Of a stretch of DNA of 64,000 nt, positions 41,561-57,180 are shown one piece after another. The position numbers and the translations under genes were made by a program. Positions within the stretch are counted from its first letter, which is position 1. The number at the start of each line of letters is the position of its first letter. The notes below the pieces were generated by a model. It was not told the origin of the DNA. It made no database searches and saw only the letters and a program-made list of their open reading frames with translations. The stretch comes from Monarcha castaneiventris obscurior (taxonomy: Eukaryota; Chordata; Aves; Passeriformes; Monarchidae), in assembly GCA_026261815.1 (NCBI GenBank), contig JAMPIT010000174.1, positions 12,462,001 through 12,526,000 of the forward strand, written 5' to 3'.

Positions 41561-41700
41561 CTCTTCTCGATGTTCTTCTCCAGAGCGCTGAACATACCAC
41601 CTAATAGAGGCTTGCTGGGACTTAGGAGCACATTCCAGAAAAGTTGAATTAAATTCAATGCCAAAAATCACCTTTTCATCAGCAGTTTCATGACTAATGC
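41561..41700 (-). CDS. SEMA3D: SEMA3D coding exon, 140 nt, first half of the Ig-like domain
   Basis: The exon starts after the acceptor tttccag and ends at GAAGAG before the donor gtaagt. One base is carried in, so it encodes 47 whole codons and ends in phase 0. The protein begins [20 protein letters not shown], continues [20 protein letters not shown] and ends EEHREE. The cysteine in FLEC should pair with the one in AYFCKA in the last exon to form the Ig disulfide. NST in EFNST is an N-glycosylation sequon. WYVQ supplies the core tryptophan of the fold. Confidence 0.95.
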
Positions 41701-43908
41701 CTGGAAAGCAAACATGGTACAGGAGATTAACCCTGACCTGCTTTTTAAAGCAATGGGAAAATAGCCTGATTCAGAACAGATGCTATAAGAGTGAGTGAAT
41801 TATAAAAAAGCAAAAGGAAACTTAACTTTTAGCTTAAACTATAACTATGAGGATTTAGAGGCGGCTGCTAACCTTCCTTCAGTGCAACTGGTTTTTAAGG
41901 AGGTCAATAAAATCTGTATCATGGGCTTGCTCCATTTTAAAGTTGGGGCTTTCACCTTTGAGGAATTTAAAATCTGACCTGTATTTTTCCTTTAAGTAAT
42001 GCAACTACTAAACCTGAGCTAAACCTGCTGAAGTTAGTTTGTATGGTCTGGTTTGTTCATCCCAAGCACTTTAAAAGAGTCACAGGGCTTAAGTAAACTG
42101 AAGTTTGCCTCCCTTCAGCGTAATTTGAAATGCTCTGTAGTATGTTTCAGACCAAACACTGAAGGAGCCATGAGGAGATCTGAAATCTTTCCTGGTCTTC
42201 TGTAAATCTGAGAAAAAAATTTCTAATCTCTGCATCATCATTTCTCTTTCTAGTCTGTTTTATCTTCATCTTGTCTACCTTAGCAAGAGACTAAAGCTGT
42301 TTCTAATGCCCTGTGAATAACAGAAAGAAAGGTGAAAGCAGTGGTGTCTCCTGAATCAGAAGTTAGCTCCATGTCACAATTAAAACAATTTTGGATCATG
42401 TTTTCAATACAAGTACGTATATGAGTTCTATAGAAATTCAAGCTCTCTGCCTTATTTCCCTGTGTCACTAAGATTTCAGGAGAGCCAAACAACTTCATGC
42501 AGCCAATAAAGTCTTTGGGAGAGAGCCTCACAGAGCAGAGCACTGAATTTAAATAAGTTTGAGGACCACAATATTACTAATTATCACAAATGGCCTGAAT
42601 AAGCCAAGAGCCTGGAGTGACACAGGTCAGCTTAATGGCTTTACAGCACATAGGAGTCACCCCAGGTGGATAAAATTGCTACTGATGCCACTATGTCAGG
42701 GCAAAGAATTAATACCAATTTCTGTGCTACAAGATTTTAGATTTGTCTAATAAAGCTAACTCTTCCAGTATCTCTTTATCCTTCCAGGAAAATGTGACAC
42801 TGTCAGCCTTTCTGCTAGGGTTTCTATGACCTTGAGCTTTGCACAGTCTCGGATATCAGTGTTTGGAGAGTCATGGCAAGCAGCAAGCAAGGAAATTCTG
42901 GCCCTTGGGATGAACAGGAGTTTTGTCGTTGACTTTGATGGAAATGAGATCTTACCCTAACTTTTTAACTATGTCTGCAAGCACACATGTACAGCCAGAG
43001 CCCTCTAGACTGTACAACAGACGTCAGGCTTTGATCCTGTGGCAAGCAGCTCTGATTTCTGCACTGCCTCCCACTGAGGTCTGCAGCAGGCACCCAGCAC
43101 CACAGCGGCACGGAATAACCGGAGATCAATGGGAAGGAATGGCTTGTCCCAAAGCCAGTGCTCAACGTGGTGATACAATCAATACTGTTTTGTCTGGATT
43201 GTTCACTTTAATAAGCAGCTAGAAGAACCCCAGACAAAGCCATGGTTGGGTTTGAATGCTATTCATTTATTTTACGCTGCCACAGAGATTGCTGTGTAAC
43301 CGCAGGGTTTCATACTGACAGTGCTCGCTGAGAGAGAAGGGCTGCAGATGCCAGAGGAGCAGCCAGACCTTTTGGCATCTGAAAAGAGGGTGTGGGAAAG
43401 GGAGGGGGAAGTGGGCAGGGAGAGGGGGGTAGGTTCTTGTTAATAACAGGAGCATTTAAGTAGCTGTGGGAAGGGGAAGGGGCTGGTTTGGCAGCTGCAG
43501 CTCAGCCTTGGGACCTGTGTCAAGTGGCAGAGGAGAGATGGCATGCTCCCCACTCACCCCCGCAAGCTTCCTTGTAGGATTTTCTGCCCTGTTTCTGGAT
43601 GGAACATCATGCACATCCCATTAGCTAGTTTCAGGGATGTGTGTGGTGTTTTGGTGTCAGGGGCACATCTCCCTGCCCCGTGTGAATGCTGGGGAGTGTT
43701 GCCCATAAGGATGCAATGGTGATATCCCATGCTGGCTGTTCCTTCCCAGCTCCAGCTCTGAAAATTTAACTCTGGGAGGGGTAATGGATATGAAGTGTGG
43801 GAAAGGCAGCTGTTCTGTTGAGCTTAGCAAGTTTTTGGAGACAGAGACCCTCACAGCAAAATCTGCCGCCTAAGTGACAAAAGAGCAAGAAAGGTGAAAA
43901 ATACTCAC
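41701..43908 (-). other. SEMA3D: SEMA3D intron (2.2 kb), no exon seen
   Basis: Non-coding DNA between the furin-site exon and the first Ig-like exon. The only structure noted is an ancient-repeat-like patch around 42908-42960. The rest looks unique. The segment near 43380-43480 is locally G-rich on the plus strand. Confidence 0.85.
42908..42960 (+). repeat. Ancient amniote repeat-like patch
   Basis: ggagttttgtcgttgacttt followed by gatggaaatgagatcttacc resembles the common ancient-repeat phrase ggagttttgccattgacttcaatggg...ggattt found through reptile and bird genomes. The family was not identified. Confidence 0.3.
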
Positions 43909-43973
43909 TGTCTTCCACATCCCAGCACTGTGCAACTGGGTCTCCATACTTAACATCCTGCCTTCTGGCTCGC
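43909..43973 (-). CDS. SEMA3D: SEMA3D coding exon, 65 nt, furin site and PSI-Ig linker
   Basis: With two bases carried in, the exon gives 22 codons and leaves one base for the next exon. The acceptor is ttcccatag and the donor is gtgagt. Across the upstream junction the protein reads [15 protein letters not shown] and then [14 protein letters not shown] is a consensus furin or proprotein convertase site. In SEMA3A the equivalent KRRTRR site is processed and cleavage there reduces repulsive activity (established for that family member). The short linker leads into the Ig-like domain. The exon is too short to form a recognisable ORF by itself. Confidence 0.93.
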
Positions 43974-47363
<3,390 letters not shown>

Positions 47364-47405
47364 CTGTTTCTGAGAAATCTCCATGGTTGAGATAAACGAA
47401 GGGTG
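47364..47405 (-). CDS. SEMA3D: SEMA3D 42-nt micro-exon, sema domain (14 residues)
   Basis: This micro-exon has exactly 14 codons and is in phase 0 at both ends. It lies between the acceptor ttttcag and the donor gtaatc. It encodes HPSFISTMEISQKQ. The class 3 pattern at this place is I-x-x-M-E-x-S-x-K-Q, and every one of those positions is kept. The other positions differ clearly from human SEMA3D, recalled as HSSIILNMELSLKQ. The placement between the neighbouring exons, the exact length, the splice sites and the restored frame make it secure despite the divergence. It links the last sema blade strand to QQLYIGS in the next exon. Confidence 0.88.
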
Positions 47406-49206
47406 CTGAAAAATAAATTAGCAAGGTGTATTAGTTTACAAATTCCCTGTTCTTAGTGAAAAAGAGAGCAGAACTCAACAGACAATAAGCAAATAAAATT
47501 ACAGGCTCATTTGCTTGGTTTTAACTAATATGAAGCCCAACAGAAAATCACAAAATTCATGCTTCCAAAAAGAAATCCCATAAATTTCCCCAGCTGGAAG
47601 GAGGGGATTAGATTTAATTCTGCAAGTTTCATATCTACCTCATCCTGGGCAATGAGCCTTCACATCAACTTTAGTTCATATTAAGCACTATTTGAAAGGC
47701 TTAGTTGCCATTTAAGGGATACATAATCAGATCTCTGCACCAGGATGTATTTCATGGCTATGAAATATAGTGAAATTTTTGCCCGTGACTGATGTAAGAA
47801 CAGCACAAAGCTCAGGGAATTATCTATCACCCAACAGAAGATTAATCTAAGCCTATTGTTTAATATTAATGCAGTTTGAGGAAATAAGGCATGTTTTTTC
47901 AGCCACTACCCCCTTCAGTTTCTGGATTCAAATACATAGAGGGAGCAGTTATAAATGTTACCAATAAAAACGTGAAGGAATGTCTGCTGAATTGAAAAAA
48001 ATGACCTCTTTTTTGTTTTAAATATGATATGGCACATTTTCCCTTGACGTTATGTTTTGAGAATGCAGCAAACTGGTGCACATACTGGAACTGCTCATTA
48101 TTTGGCAGGCCACTGAGTAATCTTGGTATTTTCTGAGTGATATTTATAATTGGTGTCTGAGACAGTGGGAAGAAGACATAGAGATCCTTTAAATCAAAAT
48201 TTCATCATACACGACATATCAAAAGGCATATGGAGAAATGAACTCTTTGAAATAATTGTTAATGATCCTGGGCTTACACTTGGAAAAGTCCCAAATTCAT
48301 TTTTTCAGTATGGACAACAATTTGGGCTGTATAGCACATAGGAGAGAAGATGTGTGAGAAAGTAATCAAAATGCCATGGATGCAGACAAACTGATGGAAA
48401 AGAAAAGTGAAAACTGAAGAAGAGCTAAGCAGCATGAGAAGAAAGCAAAGTGAGAATGCAAACAACGAAGAAGAAACTAGTAAACGGAAAAGCAAATCAG
48501 TAGGGAAGACAAAGGTTTCCATTTTTCTGATGTAAAAGTATGTTGATGTCAGCTCCCTCACCAGCACTGAAGTTAATCAAAAATTGTGCCTGTGCAACAA
48601 AAAGAATCTTGGGCTTTTTAAAAGCTGTATTTATGAAGAAGTCATTGGTGTTAGCAGGGCTCCAGTTACAGAATAACCAAATCAAAATGGTCAAAAATTC
48701 GGAGTCAGCCTTCACCAATAAATTAAAGCACACTGATAATCAAAGCTAACTTCTTGTTTATTTTCCTTATGTTTTCAATTCCTAATGTTGCTACTTTAAA
48801 GCATTTCTGTGCACTCAAGGAATTTTGTGTGTTTGTTTTTTAAAAAATATAATTGTACCTAGGATACTCCCAATACCAATTGGGCCATAGAAAATTTCAC
48901 ATTAAAAATACAATATTACTATTTTAATATGTAAAAATAATAAAAAATGTGGGCTCATAATTTCAAACTGGAACAAAGCAGGATAAATGAGACGTTCTAC
49001 GGGTTTGAAAAATCACGGTCTGTTTGGTTTTGGACATTTTTCAATTGACTTGCCCAAAGAATACCAAGGCATTTAAAAATTTACATAGTGTCCCTCTGGA
49101 AACTTGAACTAGTTCCAGTAAACAAACAAGCAGACAGACAAAGCCAGTTTGGGCCATGAAGTCCCCTGAATAATATTTAATTGATGTTGTGGCTATTAAT
49201 GCTTAC
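47406..49206 (-). other. SEMA3D: SEMA3D intron (1.8 kb), nothing else seen
   Basis: AT-rich non-coding DNA between the 89-nt and 42-nt exons. No repeat or alternative exon was recognised. Confidence 0.85.
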
Positions 49207-49295
49207 CTTGAATATCTGCAGCTCTTCCAGGACCACCTCCTCCTTAGTCCACTTCTCCTTTGTGATACTCACAACTTTCAGGACTGTGCCTATGT
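49207..49295 (-). CDS. SEMA3D: SEMA3D coding exon, 89 nt, sema domain (30 codons with the split one)
   Basis: This exon was too short to stand out as an ORF and was found by reading the minus strand between splice sites. The acceptor ends ttcag before 49295 and the donor gtaagc begins at 49206. With the G carried from the previous exon it encodes [11 protein letters not shown] followed by KEKW and [12 protein letters not shown], ending in phase 0. The match to the semaphorin DxGTVLKVV strand and the following acidic helix is unambiguous. In human SEMA3D the segment after KEKW reads, from memory, [10 protein letters not shown]; here it is [10 protein letters not shown]. Confidence 0.94.
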
Positions 49296-52200
49296 CTGAA
49301 ACAAATGTGCCCCATGTAAAACCCACAGGTACGTCTCAATATGCATGGGCCATTCCATTTCCTGCCCTGTAGATAAAGCTAATCCATCAGAGATGTTGCT
49401 TTCCAACCACATCTATCCCCACTGCATGTCCTGCTGCCTGCAGAGCTCTCCCCATACAGTGCATTTATGGTTTACTGTATGGCCGAGCCAACACAGTCAC
49501 AGGCTGCTCCTGGCAGGGATGGTCCAGCTCTCCTGCTACACAAACACACAAACACAGACAAGCATGTTCATGCTGCCAGCTACAAGTTTCTGCACATTTC
49601 TCTGAGCCAGAACTGGGGCCCAACTGACCCCAAAGAGAGCCAGCTCAGGGGGCTAAATTGGCAGAAAATTACTTCCTCTTTTTTATAGAATTAATTTATT
49701 TCCTGTATAGGTTCTTAATGAGAAGTAAGATTCATTTTAATGCAATGAGTTAAGCAATGTACTTTTTAAATTTATTTTTTCATTTAAGAAAATTTTTGAA
49801 ACTAGACCTCCATTCAGCATCAAAACCTTAATTTAATCGTTACTTATTCGGAATCATCTAGATAATTTTTTTAAGTTAAATCTATTCATCAATTTTAACC
49901 TGAATTCCTACTTGGTGTAAAAAATAGCTGCTCATTTCATGTCAGACGATTACATATTAGTGAACCTTGAATGGCCGTAAAAAGAACTCAGAAATTGCCC
50001 AGGGGAAGTGGGCTGGGTGCTGGGATGTGGAAATGACACAGTGCAGCTTAGTCCTAAGCTCTACATAGTATTGAAATAATGAAAAATAATACATTATAAG
50101 GGAAAGAATGAGATTTTCATTCCTGTTTTCCAAAACTACTGAAGTTTGTATTACCAATCAAAGCCAAATTATTGTAGTTTGCCTTATGTATTAGAGCTTT
50201 TTTCAGAGTTTGACATAATGGCCAAAGCCTGCACATGTACAAGTTGGTTGTGTACATTCAAACTTATAAGCTACTGATCTTCTGCTCAAAATCTCCTGGG
50301 TTATTTGTTATATCCATATTCAGTCTCTCTATGTAATTGAAATTTTATCTTTGAGTTCATTTTTTTCCTTACAATGAGTTTGGAGTGTAAAACAGAACAA
50401 AATAATGCACTTACATAAAAGAAAACTCACTTTTAAGGAAGGCATTGCAGAAAAATAAATGTCTGCATATTATGGAGTGCCATCTAGTGACTGCATGGTA
50501 CTCGCAGGCCTTGACACCTCTAAACCTGACTACTTACACTTGAAGTGATGTCTTAGTGCCAGGCAGGAACAGCTAGCCTGGGAGTATTCAAGTTGCTGGT
50601 CTCTCAATATAATTTTATTTCTACGAAAAACTTTAAAATGGAGGACAGAAAACATCTGAAAGCAACCTCTACAGCCACTAATGGAACATTTTATACATTT
50701 TTACAAGTGAACTCATCTTCTCAGACAGTTAAACTTCAAATTACTTTTTGTCACTCTTATCAGAAGAAAAATAAGTTGTAGTGAGCACTCTGAAATCCTA
50801 GGCATCACACAGTTTGGGAATGGGTTCCTTTTCCTTTGTTGACTATATTAATATTGCTCTCAGAAAGCAACACAGATTTTCTATCATCATGTCTAAAAGT
50901 CATCCCCAGCCTTCTCAGCCAGCAGGGGAGAAACCAGCACTTTAATGGTCCTTTTTTATGAAACTGCTTTTTTCTCTGACACCACTGTACTAACTTGGGA
51001 TCACAGAGGGTCTGTGACATTCTCTTGTTTTGGAAGATAAGAGTTGTGAAATGGGTTTTGCTGAAAGACATAAGAGTTCTGAGAGAGAGGCTATCTCTAG
51101 ACTCCTGTGTGAAGTAACACAGATAGAAAATTCTTGAAGGCTGAGACAACCCACACTTTGTAAGAGACAATGCTCTGTGACAATTCACTCCTTTCCTCAA
51201 ATTACTTCAGAACAGCCATATGTATCAAACTGTGCTATATGACACAAAATTTGCTCAGAGGCCAGATAAAATGCTGTGCAACCCAACAGCACTGGAAAAG
51301 GATTCAAAATGAAACCCTAATGTCCTTACAGCTCACTGCACTTGGATGAACCTTGTTACTTCCATGTACCTCGGTTTCACCTTGTCTGAGATGGGGATAA
51401 TGGCAGTGACCTCCTTTACTAAAGCACTTGGATCTACCAGTGAAAAGTGCTTTGTAAGGCCTACATAGAATGAGAGTGAGAAAATGTTGAATTATGGAAT
51501 AAGAACAAAACCACCAATGGAGTAATGTGCTGATTATTACTTCAGGAATGTTATGAATAGGTATATTGATATTCCTTAGCATACCTTGCTCTTCAGTGAT
51601 TCATCCAGTGATTCTAAATTTAATTACTATGCTAAAACTAGACCTTTTCCTTAAGGCATTTATCTATTATAAAAATGTAAATAGATATATAATTATCCAT
51701 AGAAAAATGGCAAAGCAGTTTTTTCCCTGACAAGAGTAGCTTAACTTCTCTCTGTTCAATCCTGGTTGTCACGTTTGGAGCTATCGTGCTGCTAATTTAT
51801 AACTTTAAAATTAGTTGAGTGGAATTGTTGCCTTAGGCTCAATTTGAAATACTTCTTAACTGTTCAGCATCTCATGAGATAAAATGCTGAAGCACTACCA
51901 TGTCACTACTGATAATATGAAATACTCCTTGAAGCTATTAAGGTTAATTTTTTTTTCTTTTAATAGTTTTATTGATGTGATTCCAGCAGGATGCCAGAGT
52001 ACCATGGTAGTCTGTGAAGACAGGTACTGAGTGGTACTTGGAGGGTAAGAAAGTTCAGGTACTCTGACCCCTAAATGGTTTATCACCTAGGCAGCAGGAG
52101 GCATTAACATCCAAACAGCAGTACTATCTTGGACTGAAAAATTCATTTAATTTCAGCACTTGCATGAAGACCTGGAACCAAATCAGAAGCACATATATGC

Positions 52201-52334
52201 TTCCTGAAGCTGCATGCATAGGAAAAAGACCTTAGTGTAGAGGTTTATTCAGGTTTATTCAGGACCTATTGGACTAAAGGTGTTCTAAAAGGATGTGGTT
52301 TGTGCACAATGACAGAGGAAGTTCTCTCTCATAC
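49296..52334 (-). other. SEMA3D: SEMA3D intron (3.0 kb)
   Basis: Intron between the 223-nt and 89-nt exons. It contains a CORE/MIR-like SINE remnant at about 51336-51475 on the plus strand. A 10-bp unit is repeated directly around 52240-52262. Nothing else was recognised. Confidence 0.85.
51336..51475 (+). mobile_element. CORE/MIR-type SINE remnant (tail part)
   Basis: The order of elements on the plus strand fits the tail half of an old tRNA-derived SINE of the MIR/CORE group: ccttgttact, tacctcggtttcacc, gatggggataatggcagtga, cctcctttac, then aaagcactt, gatctaccagtgaaaagtgc, tttgtaaggc. The central block corresponds to the well-known cctcagtttcc and aaatggggataat elements of MIR. No head (pol III boxes) was recognised. 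This is family recognition from memory. Confidence 0.6.
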
Positions 52335-52557
52335 CTGTTCCTAGGAAAATGACATCATATTGCCCATCCTCTGCCATGACGTGGTCCACCACAATCTGGG
52401 TGAGGCGATAGTCCACGTTGATCCGCGTGAACACCGGGGCTCCCGTCACCGGGTAAACCGATTTGTACATCAGTGGGTGCCGTCTAATGAAGCTAATGAC
52501 TTCATCAGGAAAGTCTCTGGTAGACTTTATGAGCGGGTCGTACGTTTTGCTCGGACA
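52335..52557 (-). CDS. SEMA3D: SEMA3D coding exon, 223 nt, sema domain (74 residues plus one base)
   Basis: The exon starts in phase 0 after an acceptor in cttgttcag and ends with one base of a split codon before the donor gtatga at 52334. It opens with CPSKTYDPL, which directly continues the PRPGT of the upstream exon and rebuilds the class-wide PRPGTC motif. It then reads through [47 protein letters not shown]. These are blades of the sema propeller, and the last motif is nearly invariant in class 3 semaphorins. The segment around [10 protein letters not shown] differs modestly from the human form as I recall it, which is expected for a surface loop. The frame is intact. Confidence 0.95.
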
Positions 52558-55500
52558 CTGAACAAGAGAGAACAAGAAGATGAGAGGAGTTTTAGGAAGG
52601 AAGTACAAGTAGAAATCAAGTTTTCCACAGTAACATTTGTAGAGACAGTAATAATCATATTTTTCAGTGATTCTTCTCATCCCAAAGCAGCACTCAGTCA
52701 CCACCTCACTTTTTGAAAGAACTGCTTTAAAACCAGAGAAATTCTCATGATGGGCTCAGTATGGGTGCAGCAAATTCCACCTCCTTGTTCCCTGACCCAC
52801 TCACAGGCAAAATATCACGTTTGGCTTTTTACATAGACAAGGAGAGTGACACCCGAGGAAAGGAGACCTGTCATGCCCTGTAGGATTCACTTCTGGGTGC
52901 AGGCAGCAGCACAGTTAAATTTGCTGCAGCCTTCCTGGAGCAGAGCAGGTACCAGAGCAGGGGCTGCCAACAGCAAGCCTGGGCTGCCCTCCCGTGGCTG
53001 CTGCGGGAGGCGCTCACGTACTCTTAAGTGCAGCATCTCAAGGCTTTTCTGCTTCTAGTATTTCTGTTCCTCTTTCCAAAGCTGAGTTTCTGCCCGAGTT
53101 TCTGCCTTGGCCTGAAATCAGAGGCCATAACTTTTCCCTGCATATGGCCTGAAGTCAATTCATTTTCAGTGAACTGTACCTCCTACACAACACATTTATT
53201 TTTTTCTAAAAAAAGTTGTATCCTCTAGATGTCAGACAATCCCTTCAGCTGACTGTTTCTCAAAATTTACTTCCTTACTCATTCACAGAGCTGACACTCT
53301 TGACCAGGCCCAGGGCTCAGATGCTGCAGCATCCTTTTCTCTTAGTTTTTAACAGCACGGTCTCATCCTCTTCTGGTCTAAATAACTGCTCAAGAATTTG
53401 GTTCTTCAGGCACTTCCCCATGCTGGGGTTCACTCCCAACCCTATTTAGACCTATACTGACAAAATAGTCACTCCAGCTGTTTCTTTGGCTTACACAAAG
53501 TTTGTTCTAGCACATCTTGCCTGAAGACTACCCACAAACCTACCTCTTCAACCTCCATCAGATTCTTCTCTTCCATGCCTTTTGGGGTAAGCCCAAGTAC
53601 GTATCTGCAAGGTGTTTCATTTTGGTGACCCATGATCTCTCATGCTCATCTGTCTCTGCTTTCCTTCCCATAGCTGTTTGCATCTCTTTTATGTCCATTC
53701 TTTCACAATTAGTCTCAAATTCAAGTCTGAGAAAATGTCTGTTTTGAATCTGGAGACATCTAGATGTGTTACTGAGGAACTACAATCCTGGATAAGATGA
53801 ACTGGGCACATTATCCCAGTTGGTGACAACCTTTCACATATAAACTATTGATTGCTTCTTTTCTAACACTATTTTTAATGACGCAATCCCTGTGCTTACT
53901 GGCAGGTGGAGCTCTAACACAGCCTGTGAAGAAAGAAACGTGATCAGGTAACACCTCTGTGCTCCATCAAGAGAAAGATTTGCGGTGAAGTTGCTCCTTC
54001 ATAGCAATATTTGACAGAGAAGACTTTAGTTCATATTCCCAACTATCCAGTTTGACGTGTTGAATCTATGGTGCCAGTTAAGGGCTTGTGGTTAGGATTT
54101 CTTCCACTAGGTAAGGCAGAGTAGCAACTAAACACAGATTTCTGACTGAGGAAAAGCTTCACACAAGTATCTGAGCCTACCTGTATATTCAGAAACGAAA
54201 GAGGCCAGGGGAGCACAGACCAGCTGATGTTATACATCCACATCTATGGCCACATCTGAAATGTCTGTTGTGGTCAATTCCTGGTCTACCTTGGACCCCA
54301 AACACTGACACACCACTGCCACAGGGAAGGTGCCACTCAGAGTGTGCCTAAACTATGGCAAAGCCCATCTTAACATTAAACACAAGATTGACTAGGGGCC
54401 TGCAATTGAACCTGACTTCGGGTTTTAGTTAAGAGAGCTATAGTCCCAGTGATTTAAGAATCTGCAGCCTACTTCCACTCCTTGCTTGAACTGAATTTTA
54501 TGGCTATCTAGTGAGCTAACAGACTTTGTTCAAGTGCTCTCTTGCTTAGTGTTGTTTCAATCCGTGAGAGTTAAGCCTCTGCATCTCCATCTTCATAAAG
54601 GATTTGAAATAGTTTATTGAAAAACATCTTAAGCCCCCGGATCACCTAATAGCTTTTGACAATTTCCCCATGGACAGTAAACCTGTGCCAATTTGAATTA
54701 AGATAAATTCCATCACACAGTCATTTTTGTTTCACTGTACAATTCCATTTATGGCCATGAAAGAAGAGACAAGAAAAAAACAAGTGTTCTGTTGTCCTGT
54801 GATAACCACTCGAAAGACATTCCTTGAAGATAGTCAAACACAAGTAAGAAAGAAGAAAAGGGAAGTCCTGTTGGAAAATCCAGTTCCACTGGAAGCACAT
54901 ACTGCAGTGAGCCAATGCACAAACCTAGGAGGTTTATGCCAGGAGTCCTGTGAGAACTTCACCCTCTGGCTTGCTGGGTATCATCTCCTACATTCTGTTT
55001 TCTACAGTGCTTTTACAAAGTCTTTGCAAGGTTACATCCTTGAGGTGGGCTATATTCAGCTCGGCTTTTGAAGATAACAGTATGAGTAGAATAATTTCAC
55101 AAAGAATTATGACTTTGGGACAAAAAATAGACTTCGGAATAAAAAAAAAAAGATGTTTACTTTTAGAGGTGTTGAACAAAAGTTTGTCGGGATAAATAGA
55201 GAAACATGTTAGTAACTTTAATTGTCTTTGGATTAAAGTTTTACATTAATTTATTCTATACAGGATGAGAAACAAATTTACTTCTTCAACTTCCCAACCA
55301 TGCAATAACTCTCTTCCCCATCATGGTGGACTATAGTTTTATTTTCCCCTGTATTTCCCTTTTCTGTGGTTCATGTTCTCACTCACTGCTCAGAGTCACC
55401 ATCTGCATCTACTGGAAATTTGCTGACTGCTCACCTATTAACTCAATTCCAGAAGCCGATTTCTATGTGAAAAATTGGAGTAGAACCTTCAGTCTTAAAG

Positions 55501-55699
55501 TTCTCCAAGATTTTTGCCAAAAATGCGTCAGTGGGGGAAGACGAGAGCAGTGACACCACTTACTAAAAACCACTGGGAAAAAATTTCTGATAGTGTGGAA
55601 CTAAAGAGCTGCTACAGCAATCCCAAAGGCCCAAACCCTACCACGCACGATACAGGGAAACCTTCTGCCAGCTTGCATAGTTAATTTAGTAGAAACAAG

Positions 55700-55790
55700 G
55701 ACTAAGCGTTTGATCCAGAGATCTGCTTGAGTCAACAGGGCCTTTTCCAATTATTTCAGTGGGCTTTGGATCCTATCCTAAGACAGCATG
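55700..55790 (+). repeat. Ancient amniote repeat-like patch
   Basis: The plus strand holds cagggccttttccaattatt and then tcagtgggctttggatccta, like the attgacttcagtgggctttggatcaggcc phrase of old dispersed repeats. Family not identified. Confidence 0.35.
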
Positions 55791-56639
55791 ACCACCAAGA
55801 ACAGCTGGGCAGGTGTGACCCTGTTATGCTTGGCCAAGGGAGTTATTTCCAGAGGCATCACTCACTGTGGCATGATGGATGGAACAGGGGAATGAAAAAG
55901 TCATTTTGGCCACCCTTTGGCAAAGTTCTCAGGCAGTTGTTTAAAGCTGCGTCCACCTGTCATTGCAGAACAATTCCTGCAGGCTTGTGCTTCCTTTCCT
56001 AGCAATCAGTAGGATGTAGGATGGTCAAGTGGGTGAGTGAAACAACCTTTCATGTCTGAAAATGTGAGTTCACATCCTGTTGCAGGTCTCATGATAGCGA
56101 TACTGGTGTTCTCTGCCCAGTTCATAGTTCATTTATTCACATCATCAGCACCAGATGCTGTCTCAGATATGTGACATATCCTACTGGGGACAAGAACATA
56201 CTGGCTTTTAAACAAAATGTCACGGGAGTAGGTTGGCAGAGTTGTTTCATGTGGACTACAAGAAAATCTGGCTTCATGAAACTTCTCATAACACTATCAA
56301 TGTGCTCTCTCAGCACCTTCAGCTTCTGCTGTAGGGTGCGATTCATCTCACCCGACCTAGATTCTTATCCTGGCTGCATGTAGACTGCACAGAGGGGGTG
56401 CGTATCTTTCTCTTCCTGAGAGACAATTCTAAACAACCAGCTCAGATTTGATGCTCTTCTTCTAGATAGCTCATATAAAAAAAATTAATTACATGAAAGC
56501 AGTTAAATTAGTACCACTAGATAAGAATTTTCCAAGGAACTTGTTCACCATATAATACATTCTTCTGAGGTTGCTTAGGCCTTTGCTGCCATGAATGATA
56601 ACTTGATAAAAATAAATGTGTCAAGAAATGAAAGATAGA

Positions 56640-56700
56640 ACAAAACAAAACAACAACCCAAACCAAACAAATAAACAAACACCCCCAAGCCCAACAGAAA
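56640..56700 (+). repeat. A/C-rich low-complexity tract
   Basis: CAAAA, CCAAAC and AAACAAAT units in a SEMA3D intron. Similar short tracts are at 32480-32515, 32715-32755 and 38770-38815. Confidence 0.75.
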
Positions 56701-57111
56701 CAGAGTTGGAAGTACTAAGGGCATCTCTATTCAACTGCTGTATAAACTCTGTGGCACAAATCTTTTGAAGAAGCAATAGTTACTTAAAGTTATTGAAATA
56801 CCTTCTGTGGGAGCTCAGTTTGACAATAATCACTCTGGACTAAGTCCTGATCCCAGGTGATTTACAAAGATGCCTTCTATTCCCTCACGTGTTATTTGTA
56901 TCCAAATGTGGTCATAAGGTGGTAAATTAAGGCTAATCTTTCTCAATAAAAGCAAATACACACTAAATTAACACCACCACACATATGCAAGCTTTTCTCC
57001 TTTTTTCGCTTGTCTTATTAAATTTGCAGCTTAGCAGAGTGCTGGACATGTGGATCTCACACAATGCTGAGACATACAGTGTGACTGTGTTAACATTGTG
57101 TGGGAAACGTG

Positions 57112-57180
57112 GCCAAGATTTTCAAAGGCTGGTGCCAGAAGTTGGGCTCCTAAATAAACCTCCAATTTGCCAAACTGGAT
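57112..57180 (+). repeat. Ancient amniote repeat-like patch
   Basis: ccaagattttcaaaggctgg and gttgggctcctaaataaacc resemble the ancient dispersed phrase with gattttcaaaggcacctaa and taggctcctaaat. A second similar patch is near 58100-58190 (cacttaagtgccattggag, aacttaggatcctgag). Family not identified. Confidence 0.35.

Noticed and set aside
42280..42543. 87-codon open frame on the minus strand, first looked like a small exon
   Set aside because: The SEMA3D exons on both sides join with correct phase without it, and no semaphorin or other domain can be seen.
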